Source of the DNA: Fomitopsis serialis
Lineage: Eukaryota; Basidiomycota; Agaricomycetes; Polyporales; Fomitopsidaceae
Reading direction: 5' to 3'
Assembly: GCF_022376445.1 (NCBI RefSeq)
Contig: NW_025955565.1
Coordinates: 1-20,526, forward strand
DNA: 20,526 nt
The first letter of the stretch is position 1, and each line of letters opens with the position of its first letter. The translations under genes and the position numbers were made by a program. The notes beneath the pieces were generated by a model. It was given only the letters and a program-made list of their open reading frames with translations. It was not told the origin of the DNA and did not search any database. Below, piece after piece: positions 10,617 to 19,960 of this stretch.

Positions 10617-11730
10617 CGTGCGGAGGTTTGTGAGATAGCTGTGTGTGCAGGAGACGAGTCCAGTGTGGAGGTCGTCGCGGAACCGGAGGACACTCTTATA
10701 GCACACGGGTGTCTGATTGAAGGAGAGCCGGGTTCCGCCATACTAACTACGACCCAACTCGGTTTGCAGGCTTCTCTGTTCTGCGTCAATCGTGACTGAA
10801 CCCTGGCCCCTGGGTAAGAACTCCGACAAAAGGGGAGAACGCCGGTGCAGAAGACACATCCGGATCACAAGCGTCTCCATATCCCGTGCTGCTCGTTCTC
10901 CGAAGCTCCTGGAGGTTCAACTTTCAACACTGCAATCGACAAGTATCCGCTCAAGCCAAGCTCAAGACGCCATTAATTCGACACTAGATTGGCGACCGAA
11001 GTCCGGTGGATCATCGTTGGATCATCGTCTAATTCTGATGGCATTGCACACCTCCTCAATGTACCCTCCCGTGGCACATGAAGTGCACACATGACCGTGC
11101 CGTGTTACCACCTGCAGCTATGCGGGTATTGCGGGATGTGATCAGCCAAGAAGCCGACGGTACCTATGTACGCGTTTGAGTGGGCGATACCACTCGGGCC
11201 TGTCACTCAACGTCTCCGTCACAACGGCCCCGTACCATCGGCCGTAGCAGCGCGACCCGCGTCTCAAGTACTGAATGCTGAACCAACAAGCTCAGCGCGC
11301 GGTAGCAAGTCCAGACCACAACCAGACACATCGCGGACACCACCTGGCCAGTCCGTAGCCCCGGGTTAACATCGCAGAAGCGCACTGGCATGATCGTCGC
11401 ATATGCACCATCACTCCGGTCTTGCGTGGTAGGAACAGAAAGACTGAGGTATCAGGCTCAAGTCTGCCTGAACGGCCGAGGTCAGCGTACAACGCCAAAT
11501 TTGAGTGAATCGGGTGCTCGAACCGATATCCTTCGTTAGACTAGTCCAGCGGTAACCGTATCAAGGTATGAAGGTGAACGTAACCCCACGGAGGACGTGG
11601 ATGCAACACGGGTCCTCGGTCGACGTAGTCTCTGGCTCACATTTCCCCGTCGGTCATTGAGAAGTTCCCTGAATGGCCAGCGGAAGCCATCTTGTAGACT
11701 GGCACAGGACTTTTGAATTGCGCTGCTAAG
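10617..11730. other. Intergenic region between CCDC25 and the dehydrogenase
   Basis: About 1.1 kb. It must contain the dehydrogenase promoter on the right of 10616 and the CCDC25 3' UTR on the left of 11731. Open frames are at most about 100 codons and none links to another by splicing into a recognisable protein. A tRNA-like B-box resemblance at 11509-11527 was examined and rejected. I see no inverted-repeat element. Confidence 0.4.
10695..10700 (-). promoter_or_regulatory. Possible TATA box of the alpha-hydroxy acid dehydrogenase gene
   Basis: The minus strand reads TATAAG here, about 80 bases upstream of the ATG at 10616. That is a plausible distance for a fungal core promoter with a short leader. 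The match is only six bases in otherwise unremarkable sequence. Confidence 0.35.
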
Positions 11731-12895
11731 TTACATGAAGTCATCTTCCATCTCGCGTACGGATCGCTTCGGGGCCTCCGCCATCCCGTCGTCGTCGTCT
11801 TCTGCTTGCTGGTCGAACAGCGTGTCATAAGAGCGCGCCGCCTTCTCCGCCGCCCGCTGACGCGCAAGCTCTTCGTCTGCCTTCTTCTGCACATCCAGAA
11901 GTCAATAAATCACCGCGGGCGCCACTAGCAGTCGCGACGGCGCACACCAACGCCAACGACGACAGGCACACACCTTCTGCTGCGCCGCCGCTCGGCGTGC
12001 GGCGCTCTCGTTCTTGATACGCTCGACGCGCTCCTCCTCGTGGTCGACCTGCCGCTCGACCTTCGTCTTGTTGAGCCGGTTCACGATTGGGTTCTCGCGC
12101 TTCGCGACGTGGACTGCGATGCGGACATCATTCGCACGGACACGGGTTTCATGGGAAGGGTGAGAGGCAGAGGCACGCACTTCGTTTCACCTGGGCCGGG
12201 CCTGCGTCAGCGGGAAGCAAGAGTGCGGAACGCCCGCGCGCGACTCGGTGCAAGGGGGCTATGGGACGGGAAGAGGGCGCTCACCCGCTTATCGTTGTGG
12301 AACGAGACCTGGCCAACAGCCATGTCACCCGTTTTCTGTGAGCCAAGACCCGGGTCTGATGAGACATGTCCATGTCCACGAAGGGGGACGTGAGAGCACT
12401 GGGGAGCGCACCTTGAGGTTGTCTGCGGGCGTGTATATGATCGTGAGGTTGTCCTTTTTGTTGCCTGACGACCCCGGACGTCAACATCCTAGCCATGCAC
12501 AGCGGGTTGAACAGTGGTAGACGGACCCTCGATCGAGTTTGCCTTGACAAGTTGTGCACAGTCTGTAAGGAGGGGCTCTGGGATGGCCTCCCATGACATG
12601 CCATCCGGCATGCGCAGGTAGACGTGTGCCGACGAGAGCTTGTCGACATGAAACCAGAGGTCTTGAGGCCAAGCATACTTAATGAGGTCTTCGTCTGCCG
12701 CAGGGTGCTACTGCTTGAGATAACGAGGAAGGTTAGGAGGGGAGGGGTATTAGGAGGACGTACTTTCGACCTTGTCTTTACCCATGTACAGCACGACCGG
12801 TGGGTCGATGGCTGCTCGCAGCTATAAGCTGAGCCTGGGTAACCAGAGAGTAGAGTGAATTCAAGCTCACCTGATGACTTGAAGAACAAGACCAT
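11731..12895 (-). CDS. CCDC25: CCDC25 orthologue (NFACT-R domain protein), with a 10-nt microexon
   Basis: Nine exons on the minus strand: 12895-12871, 12811-12764, 12694-12527, 12464-12412, 12335-12285, 12190-12181, 12113-11974 and 11886-11731 are eight read directly as coding with consistent phases, giving 216 residues (human CCDC25 is 208). Counting them, the coding exons number eight. The product starts MVLFFKSS and carries the NFACT-R (DUF814) signatures [49 protein letters not shown] and [13 protein letters not shown] basic, charged stretch with [10 protein letters not shown] and a coiled-coil tail rich in Glu, Lys and Ala follow. It ends in an acidic patch and DDFM, as the human protein ends DEFM. 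The domain is related to the RNA- and ribosome-binding part of NEMF/Rqc2. The role in fungi is not settled. The exon at 12181-12190 is only 10 nt and is required for frame: it supplies VKR, exactly where the family has such residues. Confidence 0.93.
12181..12190 (-). other. CCDC25: 10-nt microexon of CCDC25
   Basis: Read on the minus strand the exon is GTGAAACGAA, preceded by CCCAG and followed by the donor GTGCGT. It joins the exon ending at 12285 (phase 0) to the exon starting at 12113 (phase 1). The join reads [16 protein letters not shown]. Skipping it shifts the frame, and I found no alternative acceptor in the right frame without a stop. Confidence 0.85.
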
Positions 12896-12904
12896 GGCGA
12901 TGTA

Positions 12905-13177
12905 TCAGTGTCTGCCCCGTTGGTGCGATGTGTGTTGAAAACAAGTCTCAGGCCTTGGTTCTTCCAGATACTTATGCTCGCGCAAGAGGGACTCTTGCAG
13001 AGTTGAGATCGACCAGACAACTAGCAAGACAGACGCGGCCAGAAAGACAGAGACACGATTGAGACAGCACGAGAAAACCAGCTCTGTCAAGGCGCCATCC
13101 TCGCCAGCAGCGCTCACCGGCGGCGCTGTGCACTGCAAGATTTCCATCGTCGCGTCCAAGTCCGTGTCGTTACTCAT
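12905..13177 (-). CDS. Doubtful small ORF with one hydrophobic segment (90 aa)
   Basis: An ATG-started frame of 90 codons whose stop lies 9 bases before the CCDC25 start codon on the same strand. Residues about 31-51 form one hydrophobic stretch (LVFSCCLNRVSVFLAASVLL), possibly a membrane helix. Nothing else is recognisable. It could be a small gene, an upstream ORF in a long CCDC25 leader, a decayed N-terminal fragment of a membrane protein, or chance. Within it, GTGAGC and TTGACAG could act as splice sites, which would break the frame. There is no family match I trust. Confidence 0.25.
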   Translation of the reverse strand: MSNDTDLDATMEILQCTAPPVSAAGEDGALTELVFSCCLNRVSVFLAASVLLVVWSISTLQESLLREHKYLEEPRPETCFQHTSHQRGRH

Positions 13178-13491
13178 TCACACAGCAGGCATCCAGTCGC
13201 AGACACTACATCCAGTCACAAGCCGTCCGTGCATGCAAGTACTATGTATCTAACGCATACAATACACCAAGAGTATGAACGATAGTCAGGATTCAGAAAA
13301 GCGAGAAAAAAAGGCACGGCAGTAGTGAAGCGTCGTCGTACTCGACTCGTATGTACAACAGGGTATCCCTAGTGTACATTGATGTCCCTCGGCAGGCATG
13401 CCAACATCCATCCGTCCACCGACCATGGTGCAGCACACAAGCGCACGGCGTCCCTGCCGCCTCTACTACTGGTACCACCCATCTAGAAGCC
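13178..13491. other. Region downstream of TVP38
   Basis: About 310 bases between the inferred TVP38 stop at 13492 and the small ORF. It probably holds the TVP38 3' UTR. The only feature noted is a short A run at 13306-13311 in the plus strand. If the TVP38 frame is not shifted near 13570, its reading frame would continue through here to 13293, giving an Arg-rich and then Cys-containing tail that looks non-coding. Confidence 0.35.
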
Positions 13492-16437
13492 TCATCGCAG
13501 GTCAGACGAGTAGTTCGGCGGCATCGGCCCCGCCTGGCTCTGCCCGCCCTCGTACGTCGCGTATCCCGCCGCGCGGGTGCAGCCGTCTGCGGGTACTGCT
13601 GTTGTATTGATTGCTGCTGCGCGAACGTCTGCGAGGAGTACGTCGGCGGCAGCGGCGCGGTCCCCGGCACCTGCTGCGTGCTGAACGGGTACCCACCCGT
13701 GAACTGGTGCTGTGTGAGTCCGGTCGGCGTCGACGGTGCGCTCCCCGCGCCATACGAAGGTGAGAACGGGTTGTTCGGGTTCGTAGGCGGCGGCGAGGGC
13801 GCATAGCCCGCGTACGGGTTCGCGTTTGGCGGTGGCGATGGTGCGTAGGCCGCATACGGGTTCGGCATCGGCGCCGCCATTGCTTGCGCACCGTACGGGT
13901 GTTGGGCTGGCGCGGTCTGCAGTGGCCTCATGTTCGGCGGGGACTGCGGCGAGGTCGCATGTGCAGGCGCAGACACGGGCGGAGCAATCGGTGGGGGGTA
14001 GCGGTGTACGTCGGGCGTGACGGCGGTCTAGACACCTGCGCCTGCGCGTACGGGTGTGGATACGGGTTCGTCAGGCCAGAATCACTCCTTGTTGGCGTGC
14101 TCTGGTACCCGCCCCGCTCGCTCATCTGGTACGCGCTCCCGATACTTGAGCCCGTGTCCGCACGCTCGCCTTGCGGGCGGTGCGTCGGCGCTTCTGCGAA
14201 GGGGCGAACGGGTGCGCGGCGCGGTTCGGGGACGTAGAGCCTCGGGTCGCCCGAGTGACCGACTGCGCGCCCGGAGGTGTCCCATTGCTGATAAACCGCG
14301 GCCCCGAAGTTATCGCCGCGCGCGGTGAGCGGGATCTCCGACTCGGACGCGGCGGGGTTGAAGGCGACGGAGGCGGTCGACTGGAGCATCGAGCTGTTGG
14401 AGTACGGAGACGAGCCCATTCCCATGAGCTTCGCTTGCCTGTGGATATGATCGTTAGCCCAGAGATCCATTCGCCACGGACGGAGGTACTGACCTCGCTT
14501 TCCTGCGGTCGTAGATGACGCCGGGTTTGGCCTTGTTCATGAGGTTGTAGATGTACCACATCGCCACGAACGTAATGATGACCGTGATGCCGACGACGAC
14601 GTCCTTGACGATGGTGTCCCGCGTGCTCGAACCGCCATTGTCCGACTGCTCGAGGGCAACACCGAGGTACACAGTGATAAATTGTTTCGGGAGCGAGAGG
14701 ATAGCGGCGATGATGAATGTCCAGACGCTCATGCCGCATGTTGAGAACACGGCAGTCGTGACTGGGTGAAGTCAGTGAGGAGTGAGCACACATCCACAAT
14801 TAGAGGGGCATCACGTACAGTGGCCAGGAATAGCACTCAACCGTGCGATGAGTGCAATCTTGATCCCACCCTCCCGCACGACCTTCGCCAAGCATGCGTA
14901 CCGAAGGTCTGTCTTCTCGAGCTTCTCGCCACGCACGCTGCAGCAGTACCTGAACGCGCTACACCGAGACGTTAACCCCAATGGCACCGTGTAGCTTGGA
15001 CCTGAAACTTACTAGAAGTTACCAAGTTCACCAAGGAAGGTGCCCGCACACACAATAGCGAAGCCGATCCAGAGACCCCAGACAAGACCACACAGAATGG
15101 CGACGATTTCATGGCCGAAGAGCTAAGCATTCGGCCCGCAATGAGAATTGTGCCTTGAACTGGAATGGATGCAACTCAAACTCACAGGAGGGAATGAAAT
15201 GACGAAGAGGATACCGATAGGGATGAGCCATCCAAACTTGAGACTGTCAAGCAACCAACATCAGTCACACGACGGACCGCAACGCAAAGCACCTCATCGC
15301 TGTCTTGACTGCAAGATGTCGAGAAAGACGTACTCATGCATCCAGTTGGCAGCGGGCTGTAGCCATTTGACTATTTGTGTGTGGAATACCGTGAACAGAA
15401 TCGTCGCGACCAGTGCGATAGCGAAAATGACGTAGTACCCTGTGCGCAACACATCAAGTCAGCACAACGCCCTCTGCACAACATCAGCCTGTCGAGATTT
15501 CAACGCATGTCCCTCATGAACCCGCAAAGTTCAAACATCACAGAATGATGTGCACTGACTTGCGATTCCCCTTGGCGAGAAGTTCGCATATACTCGGGCT
15601 CGGCGTCACACCCTCCCATAACTTACCCGACGCTAGGTGTGGAGCCCCAGTTCGACGACCCTCGCTACCGTCGCGAAGGCGCGTCGGTCCACAGCACTGA
15701 CCGCAAAGTTGGAAGGCATGCGTCCCGATGGGAAGAAGTGTTGCTACTGCAGTCGCGCCACCGATTTCATCGTCGTCACCACCGGGATGTGGCCCCGACG
15801 ACCGCCTGCCGACTGACATGCAGACGAGGTATGAACCAGAACTGAATGCCAGTCGACGGTTGGCGATGACCGCCATCGAGCCAAATGCAGTCTGCGAAGG
15901 AGCTATGGATCGCCGGAGAAGTCGATTGCCCCGGAGTGTTCATACCGGCGTGCATGCCGCATACACTCAGACCCAGGAACATGGTGCAGCGGACGTAACG
16001 GAATGGCGACCAGCACGAGCGGCCACTCCAGCAATGGTGCCGGCCAGCGACGGTGATGTTGAGAACCAAGTGGAAGAGACCTGCCCTGCGCAGAACGAAC
16101 AGAGAAGACACGCACATAACCACTCTCTCCTGATCCAATACCGCCAACTCGACATCGCCTTCCAGTCAAACAACGACGTCTTCGTGAGCTCCTCCGCCTC
16201 GCTCGGCGTCGGACTGGGCGTGCGCGTAATCGCGCGCATGTCGACCGTGACGTCGCCGGGCTTCTTGTACGGGGACGAGTGTGCTTGGGCCGAGTCGTCG
16301 TCGTCCAGTGAGATGCGGCTCGCGCCAGGCGGGTAGAACTGGCCGTCGCCCGTCGCGTGGGGGCTCGCGCTCAAGTAGGGCGTCGTGTTGACCGTCGGAG
16401 ACGTGCGACGGGTGCCGTATGCCGGATACGAGGCCAT
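13492..16437 (-). CDS. TVP38: TVP38/VTT-domain Golgi membrane protein with long Pro/Gly-rich C-tail
   Basis: Well-supported minus-strand exons: 16437-16116, 15439-15334, 15243-15186, 15122-15013, 14958-14819, 14761-14494, and from 14438 on. Phases agree throughout. The N-terminus starts MASYPAYG, with about 100 cytosolic residues up to SWRYWIRREWLW. A membrane helix follows at about 109-127. The VTT core holds FGWLIPIGILFVISFPPLF, GHEIVAILCGLVWGLW and GTFLGELGNFYAFRY, then RLSAIPGHFTTAVFSTCGM and LSLPKQFITVYLGV. Yeast Tvp38 is a Golgi vesicle protein of this family, and VTT proteins are linked to membrane and lipid homeostasis. The tail of about 280 residues is Pro/Gln/Gly/Tyr-rich, with near-repeats such as YAPSPPPNANPYAGY. 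It needs either a 92-nt intron (13944-14035) or one extra base in the G6 run at 13993-13998. A further shift near 13570 is needed to reach the natural-looking end PPNYSSDLR at 13492. Confidence 0.85.
15440..16115 (-). other. TVP38: 676-nt intron 1 of TVP38
   Basis: It lies between exon 1, which ends REWL plus the first base of Trp (donor GTGCGT), and exon 2, which starts GG-TAC-TAC (acceptor GCGCACAG). Both splice sites are needed to join WLW to YYVIF in frame. The other introns of this gene are about 54-92 nt. The interior is GC-rich with several open frames on both strands, none recognisable. No inverted ends or target duplication were seen. Confidence 0.75.
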
Positions 16438-17240
16438 GGCGGGGGTCGCCTGAGTAGCAGAGGTAGTAGCAGCCACCGGGGGCGTTACTAGGTCCAATCG
16501 AGGGGGTCGTAACGTGAACGGGCGTGCACGGGCGTCGAGGCGGGGGGTGGTTGCCGTCCTCGTCGTCGGGGAAAGGGATATTAGGGACGGGAATAGGATT
16601 GAGGAGAGGGAGCGGCGGGAGTGGGTACGGAGGAATATGTAGAGTGGTAGGCAGCTCCGTAGTCGCACAGCTTGCACCCGCGTTCCCACGCCTCGAGGCG
16701 TAGTGCCCTTGGCACCTACGCGCAACGGCCGGCCCCTCCGCTGACTCTCCCTCCATGACCTTGTCCCATCTGTTGTTGTTCGAACATGCTGCGGTATCAA
16801 GGCATCCAATATCATATATTCAAAACGGGTCGCCAACAGATACGTCGTGAGCGAGGGCTGTACCGCGGCGCACACGACTGCCTCGCGTCTCCGAACTACC
16901 AGTCCAGGCGAGGCGTGGATCGACCCAAATAGGATAGATATCAGAGATGGATACACAGCAGTTTGTCGACGTCAAAGCAAGAAAACTGTACGATACATGT
17001 GCGTGTGAGACTTGTGGGAGATACTAGGACAGCTAAACAAGAACAGGGAAGAGGTCAAGGTGCGATTAAGCAGCCCGAGCGAGCCGTACATACAGCACCC
17101 AATTCAAGGCTGCTGGACAGAGCGCTAGACGCGGGGGTATGTGTCGATTTACCGTGGTATCCGAACATGTCCGTCATCGCGGGGTCGTCACTGATATCAG
17201 GCAAAGCAGTGCCCCGGGGCTCCCGGGGCAGCCATGCCTG
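16438..17240. other. Upstream region of TVP38 and downstream region of the next gene
   Basis: About 800 bases. On the minus strand the stretch at 16560-16660 is pyrimidine-rich, as is common in fungal promoters and leaders just upstream of transcription starts. A long open frame extends upstream of the TVP38 ATG, but its peptide is Arg/Thr/Pro-rich and looks untranslated. The left part must hold the TVP38 promoter, the right part the 3' UTR of the membrane protein gene. Confidence 0.4.
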
Positions 17241-17883
17241 CTATGTGAGAGCGCCGACGGCCGTGTGCGCCTGCGGCGGCAGCTGCACCTCGGCGCCCGG
17301 ATCTGAATGCAAAGGCGCGCTCGAGCGGGCCGCGTCGAGGATTCCGGTCGAGTGGCTGAGCGAAGGGGACACGCCCGCCATGGATATGCTCTCCGCGGAC
17401 GGGTCGTCACCCGTGGGCGGCCGGCCGCCATACGACGGTGCTAGCAATAGCGAGGAGTAGGACGGTGGTGCGGGCTCGTACGGCGGGGCAGGGATGAATA
17501 TGGCTGAGGGCTGTCTGCGGAGGTTGTTCGAAATGCGCGCACGCGGAATGGACGCAATGTGCGCCCCGCTGCGACGCTGGCTCTGCGGGCTGCGTTCAGG
17601 ACCCGGAGACTTGCGGTGGTGCGGCCAGGCAACACAGATGACGATGATGAACACGAGGAGGAAGACCACTGCGTTCGAGAAATAGCAAGACAGTAAGCTC
17701 CCCGGTACGTTGTCCGCACAGCGGCCTGAGGAGCTATTCACCTAAGGCCACGACCACGCGGATGATGGTACCCGTACTCATACGACCGTCCGGCCCGCTC
17801 TCATTCTCAGCTCCTGTGGCCGCGAACGTCTTGGCCGTACAGTTCTTCTTGCCGATTCTGGCGAATAGAACATGAGGGTTCAT
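17241..17883 (-). CDS. Single-pass membrane protein with Pro-rich cytoplasmic tail
   Basis: Two minus-strand coding exons, 17883-17742 and 17668-17241, are joined across a 73-nt intron (donor GTGAAT, acceptor CGCAG). The product is 189 residues. Splicing creates one continuous hydrophobic helix at about residues 39-62, which neither exon encodes alone; this supports the join. The 38-residue N-terminus has no signal peptide and has two N-glycosylation sequons (Asn14 in NCT, Asn27 in NES), which suits an outside N-terminus. The tail is basic next to the membrane, then Pro/Ser-rich, with PPSY at residues 115-118. I recognise no family. A likely non-coding first exon precedes it: CAG|GTGAGT at 17952 and TTGACAG ending at 17901 would remove a 52-nt leader intron, after which the ATG at 17883 is the first. 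If AAG at 17893-17895 were used as acceptor instead, an upstream open frame could extend the protein. Confidence 0.65.
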
Positions 17884-17900
17884 GCTCGTAAGACCTTAAA

Positions 17901-17952
17901 CTGTCAACCGCGTGAGTCACTTCCGCTAAAGGCAGAGCCATCCGATACTCAC
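17901..17952 (-). other. Probable 5' UTR intron of the membrane protein gene
   Basis: On the minus strand a strong donor CAG|GTGAGT at 17952 faces TTGACAG ending at 17901, 52 bases in all. Removing it takes out an out-of-frame ATG at 17941 and leaves the ATG at 17883 first. A TATA box lies about 190 bases further upstream. Confidence 0.5.
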
Positions 17953-18144
17953 CTGCGACGGATTGCCCGGCAGTGTTCGTGGTACGAGAGAAAGAGAGGA
18001 AGGGGTCTTCCGCAGGTGCGCAAGCCTCTACACCGGCTTGGACGAGGCGATGCTCTTCTTCGACGGCGGCTATGGCACAGCAGGGGCAGCACGACCTCGG
18101 AGCGGTGGGGGCGGATTCGAGGCTCGTCCCAGTGGCGCAGCGAC

Positions 18145-18150
18145 TTTATA
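18145..18150 (-). promoter_or_regulatory. TATA box of the membrane protein gene
   Basis: The minus strand reads CCTTATAAAGTCG here, a good TATA match in GC-rich surroundings. Transcription would begin roughly 30-60 bases downstream, giving a leader that contains the proposed 52-nt intron and then the ATG at 17883. Confidence 0.55.
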
Positions 18151-19960
18151 AGGCCCCCGGGCCCGCCAGTGGCGAACGGACGAAACCGCGTCGCCGCGAC
18201 ATCTGCCCTCTCGGTGTGTGCGGTTCGCGATTGCGGGGGCACGCAGTACTCGGTGGTGAGAAACCTGCCCATTGACGTCCGAGGCCCCGGCGCAGCTGCA
18301 CGTTATCTTCATACACTCGCCCGGAGCAAGTCCACAAGAAGCCACCGAGGCCGGGCACATGGCACACCCCCGGCCTGGCGCCCTCTTTCAGAAGAGCGGG
18401 ACCTATCTCCGCCTTGCGTATGTGCGTGCGAGACGACGCGCCCGCCTGTATAGACGGGGTTTGCTGCCTGAAAGAGTAATATTAACATGTCAGGCAGGAT
18501 CCGTATGCAGACAATCCTAGTGTTTTCTTACCGAAAGTAGTGCAACGTTTGGTCCACAATGGCCACCGGGCGACCGGCACGACACTGCGGACCTGGCGCT
18601 ATCGAACACAAGCTGTGCAGTCCTTTCTACATACACGCCCTCTACACGCCACTCGTATACCGCATAGCCCGGCCGAGGAGTCTCATCCCCGAGTATTTGC
18701 TCGCGCACAAACGAGGAAGGCACTGCATTGGGTGGGCGTTGGAATGGGTGGACGACTATTGGCGCGAATATCCCGCAGAAAAGTGGGGAATATGCGGACC
18801 AGCACGGGACGCGCACGCCAAAAGCTTGCTGCGCCAGTACATACGTGCGCGGCCCGGGCAGGCTGGAGTCATAGACGGAAGAGTAGAACAAGTAGACAGG
18901 GTGACAATTGGTCAACCGGTCATAAACGGTTCACCGTCGAGTTTGCCAAGCGAGCGAGCTGGAACTCGGAACTCATGCACCCTGAATGTCTGAGGCCAGT
19001 GCACAGCCCCAGTACCTCTTGTCGGCCAGCGACGGAGACGACACGAGCCTGCGGATGTGTCTAAGCTGTCACGGCGGCGTACCGGAGCTCAAGACCATGG
19101 AAACCAAGCTCTAGCATGAAACACCTGCGTCCAGAAGATGTTATTTCTGACGAACGCCTCTATGTGGGGCCTGTCAACTTAGTCTCCGCTGTATGAAGCC
19201 GGAAAACCCTTCTCTCTGGATGTAAGTGTGCGCCCAGTACTGACAATTGAGCCCGAACCGGGCGTAATGCAAGCGTATTGCATTCATCCAAGTGATTGAC
19301 ACTGCAGCACAGCAAGGATGCCGCCGAGAGTCCCGTCGTGCCCAAGTCAGGGAATGCGTATGTGGCGTGCCCCTTGAACAAAGGATATCCGACGTGGTGA
19401 CTGCGGTGACACGTACACAGCATACTGGAGAGGGGAAGAAACTTACCTGTGACACAAGGTTGCACAAAGGGTGCAAAATAAGGACTTAGCAGCCCAGATG
19501 CAGCCTCCCTCTGCTAGGGCCTAGAAAGGTGCCAAGACATGAGTAGCTATAGAAACGGCGCAAAACGGGGGAGATCTAGACTGGAGCAGAAACCTGACAG
19601 TTACATTCTGTGACTTGCGTGGTAGCATTTCTTCAGTAGTGGCCTTCACAAGTGAATATCGAGAATTCAATGCCTCAGCACTGACAGTGGGTGAAAGCCG
19701 GACTGCAGTTTTTTTTTCAGTAGAACTGACAGTTTGACTGGACGGTGGAAGCACGACGACGGCGTTGGCAAGGACGGTCAACTTCAACTTGTAAAGTGGT
19801 CCAACTACGGCGGGATGCCGACCCATCATCCATTGGAGCGCCGCTGGGATCTCACGATGGGATCGGCCCAGGCTCCCACCCAGCTCGAACGCCTGCCTGG
19901 CGAGGTCGTTTCTCACCGCGACGCACAGCGTCACGCTCATTCCCAACGCCCACCGCAAGC
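18151..19960. other. Divergent intergenic region between the membrane protein gene and KRE6
   Basis: About 1.8 kb between two genes that point away from each other. Two overlapping open frames on opposite strands, 18559-18993 (+, 144 codons) and 18517-18915 (-, 132 codons), are the longest here. Neither resembles a known family or has splice-linked partners, and at most one could be real. A perfect-looking donor (CAG|GTAAGT) on the minus strand at about 19447 has no clear exon. A T8 run lies at 19709-19716, in the KRE6 upstream region. Otherwise I see nothing. Confidence 0.4.

Noticed and set aside
11509..11580. A tRNA-like B-box (GGTTCGAGC on the minus strand) inside an ATCGG/CCGAT stem.
   Set aside because: The loop is nine rather than seven bases, no A-box or D-arm fits and no acceptor stem can be formed.
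13351..14518. Long plus-strand and alternative minus-strand open frames rich in Arg, Ala and Cys.
   Set aside because: They are shadows of the GC-rich, Pro/Gly-coding tail of TVP38.
15538..16336. Open frames inside the long TVP38 intron, read as a nested gene.
   Set aside because: None has a recognisable domain, a consistent splice structure or a convincing start; they are typical for GC-rich non-coding DNA.
19390..19476. A textbook CAG|GTAAGT donor followed 22 bases later by CTCCAG on the minus strand.
   Set aside because: A 22-base intron is too short, and no coding frame is joined by it or by other nearby acceptors.
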